A DNA stretch of 64,000 nt. Source: Reticulitermes speratus. Taxonomy: Eukaryota; Arthropoda; Insecta; Blattodea; Rhinotermitidae. The notes beneath the pieces are model-generated. The model made no database searches, was not told the origin of the DNA, and saw nothing but the letters and a program-made list of their open reading frames with translations. Position numbers and translations under genes: made by a program. Shown here piece after piece: positions 1 through 10,920 of this stretch (within the stretch, counting starts at the first letter, position 1; every line of letters starts with the position of its first letter). Location of the stretch: assembly GCA_021186555.1 (NCBI GenBank), contig JAJKFL010000427.1:19740505-19804504 (forward strand), read 5' to 3'.

Positions 1-1246
1 AATGTGTTGAATTTGTCACTGCACGGAACAATAGGAAGAAGACTATATATGGGTGAAATTGAATTATGGGTGATTGAAATTTTAAGGTGGAGAACTAGAA
101 AACAGGTTGCTGCGATAGTTGAAACGGCGAACACACGAAGAAATAAAGGGAAACAGGAGAAGGAAGAGAAGATAAATGAGGAGGAGGAGGAGAAGGAAAT
201 TAAATCCGAGATTGGTGATGTGTCCTCTAGTTTGATATTGATCACTGCAAGCTTCTTGAAATTCTGCCACAATTCAGCCAAAATTCTTCAAAAATATTTA
301 AAGTGAATGTATTATGGTGAGCACACGGACAAGACGATATTAGAATGAAAGAGGAGAATGAGAAGAAGCAGAAGAAGAAGAAGAATATAATGAAGAACAA
401 AGAACAAGTTAAAAGGTAGATCAGTGAGATGTCACCTAGTATTATGATTTTCATACCAACTTTCATGAAACTCCGTCAGTTTGTTCAGAAATTATTAACA
501 AAGCACACTAACACGGAACGACCCTAAACTTGTTTCTTCTTATATATAAACTAACGGACTAATAAAATAAACTGTATATCTGTCCATGTTGAGCGACACA
601 CAGCAATCTCATTACATCTAGATTTTCTTACACGACACGCGAATCGGCGTCAAGGTTATGTGACTGAAGGTAGTTACCTCACGACAATTGAACTTTCTAA
701 TTCTCTCTCGACACGCCCTGCGTACAAATTGGTCTTTGGAGCTCAAAGATAATAAAACACAACTGGCAGAAAGTTCCCACTTTCACATATTTTAGTTTCT
801 GTAAGAAATGCCGAAGAAAGTTTCAGTTTGAATATTGAGAAGTTAAACTCAGGACGATTTTCAGTCTACTTGGCGAGGTTCTATAAAATATATGGGTCAG
901 AAGGCGTCCAAATCATTTTGATGTCTCAAGATGTTAAATTTTATAAGCAAAAAGGAGCAGATATCACTGTGTTTAATTAAACACATCTTTATGAAGACTT
1001 ATGGACCAACAGAATCTAACTTAAGTCCTTAACTTCAGTACTGGTTGGAACTTTGTCGTGTTTCATGCGCCGGACCTTTTGTAACCAGAGAAATTAAGCC
1101 GGTCTCTTTTTAAATGAGGAGAGGTGGGCCTCACAGCCAGTTTCCATGCTGCTGAAAAGACAAAATCTCTGCCACTGCCTTACAGTTTTTTAATGTTCGA
1201 GCAGGTATTACGTGCTTCTGTAGAGCACTGTCATTTAGAGGGTTAT
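1..1246. other. No gene; purine-rich stretch with a diverged duplication
   Basis: Bases 125-240 and 340-420 are strongly purine-rich (GAA/GAG runs). The segments near 205-280 and 420-490 look like diverged copies of each other (both have a 'gatgt-cctctag/acctag' core followed by 'cttgaaatt/catgaaact'), which suggests an old tandem duplication of about 200 bp. Open frames here follow the low-complexity composition and resemble nothing known. I see no gene. Confidence 0.45.
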
Positions 1247-1260
1247 ATATCTACAACCAA

Positions 1261-1520
1261 TCCCAGTGGCCGTGCGGTCTAAGGCGTGGGTCTTCGGCCG
1301 CTCGCTTACTAGGATCGTGGGTTCGAATCCCACCGGGGGTATGGATGTCTGTCTCTTGTGAGTGTTGTGTGTTGTCAGGTAGAGGTCTCTGCGACGAGCT
1401 GGTCCCTCGTCCAGAGGAGTTCTACCGACTGTGGTGTGTCTCAAATGTGTGTGACTATGAAACCTCGACGAAACAAGGAGGCCCAGGCCCATATAGGGTT
1501 GTCGAGCCATAGAAAAAAAA
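1261..1520 (+). mobile_element. SINE-A copy 1 (tRNA-Leu/Ser-like head), full length
   Basis: The head carries a Pol III A box (tggccgtgcggtctaaggc) and a B box (gggttcgaatcccac), as in a tRNA with a Leu/Ser-like D arm. The body is shared with six other copies in the window, and the copy ends in an A run. It is flanked by a 14-bp target-site duplication, atatctacaaccaa, at 1247-1260 and 1521-1534, so the insertion is complete and fairly young. Short open frames across it are fortuitous. Confidence 0.93.
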
Positions 1521-1534
1521 ATATCTACAACCAA

Positions 1535-2857
1535 ACGAAAGGCACACATGATTCCAGTTTGTCATTACAGGAAGAACACGTAATATAAAGCATGAAGGAG
1601 TCAAGACCCATGAGTGTGACAAGGTAAGGTAAAAATTCTAAGGGGAAGGAGACAAAATCGTCTCAAGACTGTGACAGATCATGAAATTTCCCTCGAGACT
1701 GCCGAGCACTCTAACATCTGCGAAGTTTTCTTTTTTTCATTTGTGACTTTCAGGTATGAGTTTCCTGAAGTTGACGCCAGAGGTCAATGCCGCTCCCTTA
1801 AATTAGTACCGCGACGGATATATTTTTGTGTCCTTCGTGAGTTTAAATGGCTATAGAAGAGCCTCGAAACTTAATAGCACTTGCAGCAAGCAGAGTATTA
1901 AATAAACTGGATTAGCAGGGGAGTTATTTCTCAAACACGGCGGACATATCTGTCTTCGCCACCTTTCGTCACAGACAGTGAATACGGGATATAGAATTTA
2001 TCACTAACGCCGTCTCGTGCTGGGATAAACGTACTTTAAAGTCTGCCTCCATGCCTCACCTATACCTTTATGATTTGGAGCTTAGGCACAGTGACAGCTT
2101 TGCCTTTATGGGCGGCTCAGCTCCAGCACTTCATCGAAGTTAGCTTGTTCGTTGTCTTACCTGAAGCCGTCTGCTACAGAACCTGTAGTCAGATGAAGGC
2201 AGAACTAGGCCCTTTAAATAGATTATAACCACTTCCCCTGAAAAAATTTCTGGTACTTGAGGTGCCTCACGGTGGGCTGTTACAAATATTACTGTCTTCT
2301 GGCGTATGACGTTGTGCACCTTGACAGATAGGGTCCTCGAAAAAATTAGTAACTATCTAGCAAACTTTAATACGTCACACACAAAAGACAAAAAACTTAC
2401 ATATATTATTTATAATCATCCTCACATATAATGTGGTGCTGAATCAAGTCGAAATTAGATTCCACAACGTGATGTATAATCTACGTTTCTGATTATAGAT
2501 CATTAATTTACATACGAATATTTACCCTAACTGTGATATAATCATGCCTCATTCATTGGTTGAAAGAGATATATGAAGTGGAGGTGGGTGCAATTAGAGA
2601 AAATGTTCTGTAATGTTTCCCACAATAGTACAAAATATTAATTCTTCCTTACAACCCCAAAAGATTAAGCGGTCTACCTCCCTGACTTTTGTCTAAGTAG
2701 AGAAACAGATCGATGACCCTGAACGTAGTGCCTTATTTGTAATAACAGACGATGAATGAAGTACAGATCTTCAGTAATATTAATTGCTTTGCCTTCCTTC
2801 ATTAAGATGAGGTCATTAAATACCAGTTTATACACTCCAATATTTTGTTTTCATTTT
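1535..2857. other. No recognised feature
   Basis: AT-rich unique-looking sequence. I see no family signature, tRNA box, terminal repeat or credible coding frame. Confidence 0.4.
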
Positions 2858-3160
2858 CAGTGGCGTCGATGAGGGGGGGGAACCAATAAAAATTGCCGGG
2901 GCCCGGCGGTCCGGAATGGGGACCCGGGACCCGACTGTGTTGCATATGTTTTTTTTTCTCGGTAGTAACATTATTTACCGACTGTACAAATTAACCCTTC
3001 CAGCCCAAGCCCAAATCGCTCTGCAACTGACAGTCAGGGCAGGGCGTATTATTTTGCACATCAATACAAATCTCGTGTAAAAATTTGTAGCCCGTCCACC
3101 GTTGCTGGGGGCCCGAAAAAATTGTTTTACCGCGGCCCGAACACGCTCTAGGCGACCCTG
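2858..3160. mobile_element. Small hAT-like non-autonomous element
   Basis: The left end begins CAGTGGCGTCGATGAG; the right end, read inward, is CAGGGTCGCCTAGAG. These are imperfect terminal inverted repeats starting CAG, as in hAT elements. The interior is rich in GGGGCCCG-type runs, like the element interrupted by the LINE at 27,202. I do not see an 8-bp target duplication, so the copy is old or the ends are slightly misplaced. Confidence 0.55.
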
Positions 3161-3903
3161 ATTATATCATAAAATTCAAAACCACCTGCTGTATGATGTG
3201 TCAAACAGCGTAACCTATGAAATTTCATCCTCCTTAAATACGTCTTCCAAAAAACAGGAGAAAAAAATTCGTACTGCGGTATTCTGGGTTATGGCAACAT
3301 GCGGCCTGGAGGCGGAGCGTAAAATACTGTCTACATTTTAGGGGGATATTATAAATTAATAGCGTCACTGTGCCCCAGAATGTAATCCTTTGTTTGACAA
3401 ATAAACTGACTATAATCTAAATGTTAATATTTCTAAATACATATTAGGCTTATATCGAGGATATGAGAACAGGAGCCTGAGAACAATATACTCGTATGTG
3501 TCTAAAAGTGAAGAAATCATAGAGTGATGTGGAAAACTGCATAAAATAAAGCTTCATATCTTTGTATTTACTTGAAGTATTTGCTGTGTTTTTTTGATAC
3601 GAGCCAAGACATCTAGTCTGGAGTAATACTTCATGTCAGTTTAATAAAAATAACTTTATATTGTACACCGAACAAAATAGTATTACAGTCATTAAATTAC
3701 AGGGGAGGAGATTGGTGAGACATTTAGTAGGCATATGGGGGTATTAAAATATACATAGGCATTTCAGTCGGAAAACACGAAAGAGACATTAAAGTATACA
3801 GAAGGATAATATTAAAATGGATTTGAATTATGTACGTGTGATATTTTGGAAAGATCCCCGTGGTCTAGAATAAGGTGGTCTCTTGTAAAGAAGGCGATGT
3901 AAC
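3161..3903. other. No recognised feature
   Basis: AT-rich sequence with no open frame of interest and no repeat signature that I can match elsewhere in the window. Confidence 0.4.
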
Positions 3904-3912
3904 AGCAGATTT

Positions 3913-4182
3913 AGGCCATGGCTCAGGCGGTTAATCGCCGGCCTCTCACCGCGGAGGCCCGGGTTAAATCCCAGGTCATTCCATATGGGATTTGTCGTGG
4001 ACAAACTGGCACTAGGACAGGTTCTTCCCCGATTACCTCGTTTTTTCCCCTGTCATTCCACCGGCGCTCCATTACACGGAAAAACGAAAATCTATTCATC
4101 TTCATCACAGGGTTGCACAATAAGCCACAAGGCTGCGGTGCGTCCGTAGCATCTGCTGCGGGGCCCTTCACCATAAAAAGAA
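3913..4182 (+). mobile_element. SINE-B copy 1, full length
   Basis: The tRNA-like head has an A box (tggctcaggcggttaatcg) and B box (gggttaaatccca, one base off the usual ggttcgatccc). The body runs through 'ggacaaactggcactagg' and ends with the family's 3' block (gctgcggtgcgtccgtagc, gcggggccctt) and a short A-rich tail. The 9-bp target duplication agcagattt flanks it at 3904-3912 and 4183-4191. Confidence 0.9.
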
Positions 4183-4191
4183 AGCAGATTT

Positions 4192-4934
4192 CATAGAAAG
4201 TGATGATTTGTTGAACAGCAAGACGAAGTCATCTATACCAAATATGCTTACCTGTTAAGCATATTCTTTTACTATGCTACTTTGGGCACGTGTGCCACGA
4301 GTTGTTATCCCTGGCCCAGAACATACTTATCGAATTTCGTGACTCTACACTGAAAATTCATAATGAAATTAGGTTCAAACTCAGTGTTTTAAGCATTCCT
4401 AATTTCGTAGAGTGGTTTTTCACCCTGTAGATGTAAGTAGCATGTTTGTACGAAATAATGGTAAATAATGGTGACAACACATTAATAGTTAATAAAATGC
4501 TGTTCACTATATGATGGTATTATACGTTCTTTTATTTCTTTGCCATATTTTTCTGCCTGTGCTAGGAACACCAACAGGTAAATAATTTATATAAAACACA
4601 GGAAATTACTGCTGGGTTTACATTTGTGTCATCCGTACGTTAAACATGTGATATTCCTCAAATTCTTATGGTTCAGAGTCACAATTGTTTTAGTATTTGG
4701 TAAAACGTAATGTTAGGTCTACAGTTCGTTAATAATTTATATTGTTTAAACCCTTAAAGTCTAGCGGTAACTATATGTACCACCAGGTTTAACACCCAAA
4801 AAGTCTACATTCTGCCCGCAGAATGTGTTTATGTATTTCGTATGCACATAAAAAAAACAATTTTTTACGTAGCATTAGCAAACTGGTTTGTATAACAGAG
4901 AGAGAGAGAGAGAGGTTGCTTCCGCTTTAGGCAG
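4192..4934. repeat. Intergenic with a family-E 5' fragment and a (GA)n run
   Basis: Bases about 4768-4880 (ccaccaggtttaacaccc and onward) match the start of the dispersed family E copy at 15,845 and a trace near 50,985. A pure (GA)n run lies at about 4898-4913. No gene is seen. Confidence 0.5.
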
Positions 4935-5210
4935 TGCCATGGCTCAGGCAGTTAGTCGCGGGCCTCTTACCTCGGAGGCCCGGGTTCGATCTCAGGTCGG
5001 TCCATGTGATGTTTTTGGTGGACAAAGTGGCACTGGGACAGGTTTTTCCCCCGAGTGCTTCGGTTTTCCCCTGTCAATTTCATTCCACCGGTGCTCCATT
5101 ACTTGGAAAAAAAAAACTGATCATCTTTCATCTTCATCACAGAGTTGCACAAGAAGCCTTAAGGCTGCGGTGCGTCCGTAGCATTTGCTGCGGGGCCCTT
5201 CTCCACAAAA
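4935..5210 (+). mobile_element. SINE-B copy 2
   Basis: The head (tggctcaggcagttagtcg) and B box region (gggttcgatctca) are followed by the complete body and the 3' block ending gcggggcccttctcc and an A run. No clear target duplication is visible. An open frame beginning at its head is the usual SINE artefact: the tRNA-like head happens to be open in two frames. Confidence 0.88.
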
Positions 5211-5460
5211 AGAATCATAAGGATAAGCATATTAGCAGAACAGAAAAATTAACGTATTCCTTGTGCGGTATTTATATCATATCTTATCGAAGTTACATGC
5301 CTCAAGCTTTGTTATGTCATGTATGGGCCTTTTTCGTCCAAAAGCAGTCCTAATATTATATATTTTCCAATCCGTGCATATAGTTCGACGTTTTTAATAT
5401 CAACCAAATTCACTCAAACTGTCACAGATTCACAATAAAATATTCAGAAAACATTACACT

Positions 5461-5500
5461 GCTACATGTTTCGGATATTACTGTTCTATCATCAGAGAGC
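5461..5500 (-). ncRNA. Hammerhead-like motif, degenerate
   Basis: The minus strand reads CTGATGA then GAAAC-AT-GTA, but stem II is weak (GATA/TATC, with extra bases before GAAAC) and stem I is poor. It mirrors the copy at 5771-5816 in the opposite arm. Probably inactive. Confidence 0.45.
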
Positions 5501-5770
5501 ACATCAGTCGTTGCATGAAATCTTTACTTCATAATGTTTGGTCTAACTGTATACGTAGAAGAACTGCTGGTAATTTCCCGTATAATGAACTGTTATACAG
5601 TAGATTAGAGCAGCGTGTGGATGATTTAGTACCGTGAACACCCCTAAATCATCCGCACGCTGCTGTAATCTACTGTATAACAGTTCATTATACGGGAAAT
5701 TACCAGCAGTTCTTCTACGTATACAGTTAGACCAAACATTATGAACTAAATATTTCATGCAACGACTGAT

Positions 5771-5816
5771 GTGCTCTCTGATGATAGAACAGTAATATCC
5801 GAAACATGTAGCAGTG
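5771..5816 (+). ncRNA. Hammerhead-like motif, degenerate (mirror copy)
   Basis: Same core as at 5461-5500 but on the plus strand. The GTA at its 3' side lies inside the 11-bp sequence duplicated by the nested insertion at 5817. Confidence 0.45.
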
Positions 5817-5890
5817 TCAGCAATAAGTCACCAACAAATGCACAAAACTGTCATTAAAGGTATAAATTAACCTTTTATCATTAATAAATT

Positions 5891-5936
5891 ACCCTACATA
5901 CGTTTCGGCTTGCCAGAAGCCATCATCAGGGGTTTA
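5891..5936 (-). ncRNA. Hammerhead ribozyme-like motif (type I), intact core
   Basis: On the minus strand: stem I ACCC, CTGATGA, T, stem II GGCTT/AAGCC, GAAAC, a 4-nt loop, GTA, then GGGT closing stem I. All conserved core positions are present. The extra pyrimidine after CUGANGA is shared by most sites in this window. Confidence 0.7.
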
Positions 5937-6070
5937 CAGTTGTGCTTATCAAATGCTGTGCTACGGTCTGTCATCGACACTCGTAATATAACTTCACTGT
6001 TCGTTTCATTCAGTTATATTGCGAGTGTCGATGACAGACCGTAGCACAGCATTTGATAAGTACAACTGTA

Positions 6071-6117
6071 AACCCCTGATGATGGCTTCTCGCAAGCCCA
6101 AACGTATGTAAGGTAAT
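6071..6117 (+). ncRNA. Hammerhead-like motif with a broken core
   Basis: Mirror copy of 5891-5936. Stem II AAGCC is followed by CAAAC where GAAAC is expected, so a conserved core G is lost. Stem I is also imperfect (ACCC versus AGGT). Probably inactive. Confidence 0.6.
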
Positions 6118-6420
6118 TTAATGATGATAAAAGGTTAATTTATACCTTTAATGACAGTTTTGTGCATTTGTTGATGACTTATTGCTGATTACAGAAATGC
6201 ACGGTGAATTTAGATTAAAGTATGTAGCAGTGTAGTGTTTTCTGAATATTTTATTGTGAATCTGTGAGAGTTTGAGTGCATTTGGTTGATATTAAAATAT
6301 TACTTTTTTTGGTATACTAAATCAGCTGTAGCTCTTGATCCTAACATTTTATAGAATATCACAATGTACATAAGTGATACAAATGCAAGGCCAGCAGTAA
6401 TTTTGTGTATTGTACAGGAA

Positions 6421-6466
6421 TTATGTCCTTGATATTGCCCGAGAGGCCGAAACATGTCGGATATAA
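6421..6466 (+). ncRNA. Hammerhead-like motif, mutated core
   Basis: Stem I pairs perfectly over six positions (ATGTCC with GGATAT, including one G-U). Stem II (GCC/GGC) and GAAAC-AT-GTC are kept, but the first core strand reads TTGATAT where CTGANGA is expected. A decayed member of the series. Confidence 0.5.
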
Positions 6467-7423
6467 CATACTAAAGAAATAAAGAATAGACATAAATTAA
6501 TACAATACTCTAGTGTAAAGAGTTTGTTTTATTAATTATCATTGTAAATTTGTGTATACGGTAAACATGAATAATTTGAAGGCCTTACGATGTCACGACC
6601 CAGCAACCATGATATCAATATTCACCTGCTTGAAAATCTGAAATGTCACGTACCCTGTTGCATGGTGAATTTATAGTGTAATGTCGTGAAATAAGGTAGC
6701 TTTATCCTGTATCGATTTTAAGTCACAGAACTCCGAATATCAGCATTCCCGCATGCAATATGTCTACTGGCCGCAGGGCAGACACTGTGCAACAGATCTG
6801 GGTCACTCTGCAAGGCAATGCACGTCAAGAAGAACTATGTCCATAACACAGGTCTGCCAACACCGACGCTGAAATCGATATCTTATCAAAAGCCACTAAT
6901 TTCATGACTATGAATAGGACAGTTAACAATCATCGGCCAGTAATTAATGCCATCTCGCGGTGGTTCTATCAACTGCCCCTGAATCAAGAGGAATCTGCAT
7001 TCAGTGTGACCCGCAGAAGGAATGTTGAATTGTGCATGAGACAACGTACACTGGCCTTCCAGGTCATGCAAGTCCACATAACAAAGTCATCCTTGAGAAG
7101 CTGATGGTAGCTCAACAGGTTAAGAAACTACCAGTCTTTTGTGCAACTTAAAAGTTCGGTGCCTTGGTTACTGGAACCTGATAATACTCCGTTTCCTAAG
7201 CCAGAGGAATCCAATCCAGATCTGATTTATCTTAGATCGAAGGTGTCGCGTTTAAACTAGAGCCGCAGTGACGTATTTTCGTGGTTTTACTAACTACATG
7301 ACGGAACAGTGCCTCAAATTTGACACGACCTTTAAAATTTATCGCTTATTAACATTTACATTCCCTGTCTGTATTAACATTTCCTACCCACCCAAATCTT
7401 CCTGGTGGACTGTTCAATTCAGT
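6467..7423. other. No recognised feature
   Basis: AT-rich. Opposed open frames of about 65 codons near 6886-7104 overlap each other and show no recognisable protein. Nothing else is seen. Confidence 0.4.
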
Positions 7424-7470
7424 TTTGCCTGAGGATGGGGACGGAGCTAGTCCCCGAAACGTTGTATTCA
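7424..7470 (+). ncRNA. Hammerhead ribozyme-like motif (type I)
   Basis: CTGAGGA at 7430-7436, T, stem II GGGGAC/GTCCCC (6 bp, 7438-7443 with 7451-7456), GAAAC at 7457-7461, then GTT. Stem I is short (TGC/GTA). CUGAGGA fits the CUGANGA consensus. Confidence 0.6.
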
Positions 7471-7802
7471 AACGAATTGACGCGGCTGTGCGCCCGAGAA
7501 AACTATATTGAATCATTTCGCCGCGAAAGTTTTAAAACTTATGTTCAATTCAGTTTTTCCTACCGAACCTTTCTGTACACGTCTCATCTCTCCCATGCCA
7601 AGATCACGGCCTGCCCATCTCATTCTCCGTTAACTTCGTTATCATTATAACATCTAGAGAATATAACAAATAATTTCTTGCCATCAAAATGCCTATCTTC
7701 ATGACGAACATCATCCACTCTATTTGTGCCTAATTACAATGTGAAAATTATCCAAAAAAATAAGAGGTTGTTTTTATTACTTCCTTTTACCACAAGTTCT
7801 TC

Positions 7803-7879
7803 ATGGACTGGCCTGGAATCGAACCGAAGCCTATGACGTGACAGGCCGGCGATCAACCGCATAAGCCATGGCTCGGCCA
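7803..7879 (-). mobile_element. SINE-B head fragment
   Basis: Reverse complement of the SINE-B tRNA-like head: gccatggct at the 5' side and a B box remnant (ggttcgattcc) followed by 'ccagtccatga'. Only the first 75-80 bp remain, and the copy is diverged. Confidence 0.7.
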
Positions 7880-7933
7880 ATAGCCACAGGTGTTATGATA
7901 GAATTTCTACGTGAAATTCCACTCCTCATTACT

Positions 7934-8621
7934 TCATTCTTTCATTCTGTAGTCTGTCTTACGACAGGTCCGTAGCCTCTTCCAAAGCGAGTTCTCCATA
8001 GGGTGCGATCCAGTGCTTCCTCTTTCAATTTCCAGTTTCTTTTCTTTTCCTTAAGGTCATCAAGTAGCTGCTTACGTCTTCTCCCTCGTCGTCCCGTCAT
8101 TTCTATCCTTCCTTCTAACTTTCCTTCAATCACGTGATTCAGAAGGCAGTTTCTACGCAAGATGTGACCAATCCAGTTAGCCTTTCTTCTTTTTATTGCA
8201 TGTAGGATATTCCGCTCCTCCTTGACTCTGTGTAATACTTCTTCATTTCTCACACGATCGGTCCAACTGATCTCCATTCTTCTCCAGCACCACATTTCAA
8301 AACTTTCCACGTATTTCTGATCTACTTTCCGAAGTGTCCACGTTTCAGCACCATACAAAGCAATGCTCCAAATGTAGCACTTTACTAGTTTCTTCCTTAA
8401 ATTTAATTCCAGTTTGCTGGTGAAAAGATTTTTCTTCTTGTTGAATGCTGCTTTTGCCATGGCAATTCTGGATTTAATTTCACGTGTACACCTTGCATCA
8501 CTTGTTATCATGCTACCCAAATAATTGAAATATTCCACATTCTCCAATTGTTTTTGATCTATCATAATTTTCATTGGGGATGGTTGCCTTGAGATGTTCA
8601 TTACTTTAGTTTTTCTCACAT
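7934..8621 (-). mobile_element. RTE-type LINE copy 1, 5'-truncated
   Basis: About 690 bp corresponding to the last 228 codons and the tail of the LINE at 27,258. The frame at 8625-7942 keeps the C-terminal features (NYLGSMIT, ALYGAETW, WCWRRME, GHILRRN) and ends at the same stop. One codon is missing in the RRMEISW segment compared with RRMEKISW. The tail is (GAAT/GAAA)n, and an 8-bp duplication tcattact flanks the copy at 7926-7933 and 8622-8629. The endonuclease and reverse-transcriptase core are absent, so it cannot move itself. Confidence 0.9.
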
Positions 8622-8629
8622 TCATTACT

Positions 8630-9301
8630 AACTCATTTTAAATTACAATGTACAAGAGCGACATCACTTTATCACTTTATCACTACATCCTTAAGACATC
8701 CAGTTACTTTATAATGGGATGTTAAGAAGAAAAACAGACCCATCCTGGGCGAAGAATGCATAATTTTACTTTATTTCTATAGATTATTATCAATACTTGT
8801 AATTACGTGTGCAGCCTATAAGACAATATTGTACACGTCTTCAGAATACCTAAGCCAAAAAAAAGAGCGCTACAGTTGATATAAGAAAATCACTGTAATT
8901 AAATTGTAGTTATCTTTAGAATTTGGATTTTAAAACTGGAGAATATGAAATAAACACAGGTACAACCTGGCTGTTACTTGCCACCGTGATCAAGCCAATA
9001 ATTACAGAACATAACAATGTATGCACTGACCGGTGTGTAGGTCGAGTTGTTGATTCAGGACTTCTGTAATACTACGTCGTTTCGACTAGTGCGTAGTGCC
9101 TCCATCGTATGGGCAAGGCACTCAAAAGGCAGTAAACATAGTACACTTTTTTTAGCGACAAAAGAGCTGTGCACACATGTCGGTTATGCACTATACTTTA
9201 CAGTCTCCTTGCAATTAGGCTAGAAGATCAGACACAGATTATAGATTCCAGATTAGGCCCAAATAGAAGAACAAATATTTTGTGTTTGCAGAGTAATTAG
9301 T
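8630..9301. other. No recognised feature
   Basis: AT-rich spacer between the LINE fragment and a SINE-A. No gene signature seen. Confidence 0.4.
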
Positions 9302-9312
9302 GTTGAATCTAT

Positions 9313-9575
9313 TTTTCCCCCCAATGGCTCGACAGCCCCTTGGGGCCTAGGCCGCCTCATTTTTCGAGGCTTCACGATCACACACAATTAGACACATCAC
9401 ACTCGGTAGGACTCCTCTGGACGAGGGACCAGCTAGTCGCAGAAACCTCTACCTGACAACACACAACACTCACAAGAGACAGACATCCATGCCCTAGGCG
9501 GGATTCGAACCCACAATTCCAGTAAGCGAGCGTCCGTAGACCCACGCCTTAGACCGCGCGGCCACTGGGATCGGC
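9313..9575 (-). mobile_element. SINE-A copy 2, full length
   Basis: Reverse orientation: the pyrimidine-rich tail end is at 9313 and the tRNA-like head (B box gggttcgaatccc as its complement, A box ggccgcgcggtctaaggc) at the high-coordinate end. The 11-bp duplication gttgaatctat lies at 9302-9312 and 9576-9586. Confidence 0.93.
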
Positions 9576-9586
9576 GTTGAATCTAT

Positions 9587-10529
9587 AGCGTGTATATTTA
9601 TATCTGACTGTGGTGAACCTTGAAGACAAAGTGGTCACTATATGCCACCCGTTTCAACCTTACGACTTCTGCTTTCTACCCACACAGTGTTACGTGGTAT
9701 TTATGTGATTCGAATGACTCTCACTACAAACATCCGTTAGTTCTCTATAAAATATTAACTGTTCCGTCTTACCAAAGGCAATATCTTCTTCTATGCCTTG
9801 GTAAATTGACTTTCAAACAGAATTCTGCTTAAATTTATTTCATCCCAAAAGCACTAAAGTTTTGCTTTTTTCTTTTATTTCATAACCCTAAACCATTCAC
9901 TTTCCAACACTTCAACTTCTTCACTTCGCAACACTTCTCCTTACCAATTCCAAACCACCTTTTCCAGAAGGCCAAGCTGGCACTGCCAAGTAACCTTCAT
10001 AGATGTTGAATTTTCTCGTTTCCCGTTTACTAAACGTAGTGTCCCTCGTTACACTTCTTTCTTACTACCTTTTTCTTCTTATTATTTTATTCTTCTGGCT
10101 CCAAAAGGTCAACTACACAGGCGTGTTAAATAAGAAGATCGCATTTTTAAAATGCGCGAAATTATTACCTATCATGTTCTTGTCTCACAGCAAAATTTAT
10201 TGAAATACATTCAATTTTGTTAAAGGAATTACAAAGCAGTTCGTATATTTCACGAAAACATAAGGACGGCGGACGAAACAGAGCAAAACTGCCTTCAGAA
10301 ATAATGTGACATCAGATTCCCTTTGGGGAATGCTTGCTACAGTCCGTTCAGAATCTCATTGTTTGCCCTTCATTTCTCTAAAAGCGTAAATGTTATAACA
10401 TGCAAAATACATAAATTTACCAGTAGCTTTGTAGGGGTATGGTACTTGGTCTGATGTAAAACAAACTCATGTTATGTCTTTGGGAAGAAGATGTTAAAGA
10501 GAATATTCGGACTTAACAGAGCGAAGTGA
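9587..10529. other. No recognised feature
   Basis: Pyrimidine-rich in 9830-9960. Open frames of 66-70 codons near 9620 and 10,003 are hydrophobic and AT-driven, with no recognisable family. Confidence 0.4.
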
Positions 10530-10920
10530 CAGGAGGATAGAAAATGTTGCGTAATATTTACTATAGGGTACAGAATGTGGTGTAATTTGTACTAGGTGGT
10601 AGAGAATGTTACGTAATTTCTGCTACAGAGTAGAGAATGTTGCCTAATATTTACTAGAGGGTAGATAATGTGGCGTAATTTGAACTAAAGGTTACAGAAT
10701 GTGGGGTAATTTGGACTAGAGGGTAGAAAAGCTGGCGTAACTTGTATTATAGGTTAGAGAATGTGGCGTAATTTGTACTAGGTGGTACAGAATGTTTCAT
10801 AATTAGTGCTACAGGGTACAGAATGTTGCCTAATTATTACTAGAGGACAGATAATGTGGCGTAATTTGTGCTAAAGGCTAGAAAATATTACGTAATTGTA
10901 CTAAAAAATAAAGAATTTTG
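10530..10920. repeat. Diverged 36-bp minisatellite with higher-order structure
   Basis: About eleven units of the form 'gggtagagaatgttgcgtaa' followed by 'tttgtacta'. A block of about five units beginning near 10,580 is repeated from near 10,765 with the same sequence variants in the same order (aggtggta, then gctacag, then tactagagg, then ctaaagg). This indicates a later duplication of a multi-unit block of roughly 185 bp. Confidence 0.85.

Larger units (their letters stand above)
5817..6221 (+). mobile_element. Hammerhead-bearing palindromic retroelement, nested, with TSD
   Basis: A 405-bp insertion bounded by the 11-bp duplication atgtagcagtg at 5806-5816 and 6222-6232. It consists of two inverted units of about 165 nt (left 5817-5985, right 6015-6189) around a roughly 30-nt centre. 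A 3' tail of about 30 nt, containing ATGCACGGTGAA at 6197-6208, is present on the right side only. Each arm has a hammerhead core. The asymmetry (a tail at one end) and variable-length duplication suggest retrotransposition, not DNA-level cut and paste. No coding capacity. Confidence 0.8.
5392..6297. repeat. Large foldback element (outer), interrupted by a second element
   Basis: Left arm 5392 to about 5627 and right arm about 5640-5816 plus 6233-6297 are near-perfect inverted repeats around a short centre near 5630. The right arm is split by the 5817-6221 insertion. Each arm carries a hammerhead-like core (5461-5500 minus, 5771-5816 plus). Without the insertion the element is about 490 bp. 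No protein is encoded; frames across the arms are incidental. Confidence 0.85.

Noticed and set aside
1261-1345. Functional tRNA gene from A and B boxes
   Set aside because: The boxes belong to the head of a SINE-A: the body and target duplications follow and there is no proper acceptor stem. The same applies to SINE-B, C and D heads.
4934-5353. A 139-codon protein beginning in a SINE-B head
   Set aside because: Frames beginning MAQAV or MPWLR recur at each SINE-B because the head is open; they have no conserved protein end and run into unrelated flank.
5892-6117. Simple stem-loop terminators as the explanation for the CTGATGA...GAAAC sites
   Set aside because: The strictly constant single-stranded core with changing stems, plus GUH placement and a matching stem I, fits a hammerhead far better than a generic hairpin.
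5392-6297. Assembly artefact producing a palindrome
   Set aside because: Arms differ at several positions, the centre is asymmetric, and the nested insertion has its own target duplication, so the structure is biological.
10530-10920. CRISPR-like array
   Set aside because: Repeat and intervening sequence both vary gradually and there are no spacers; it is a diverged tandem repeat.
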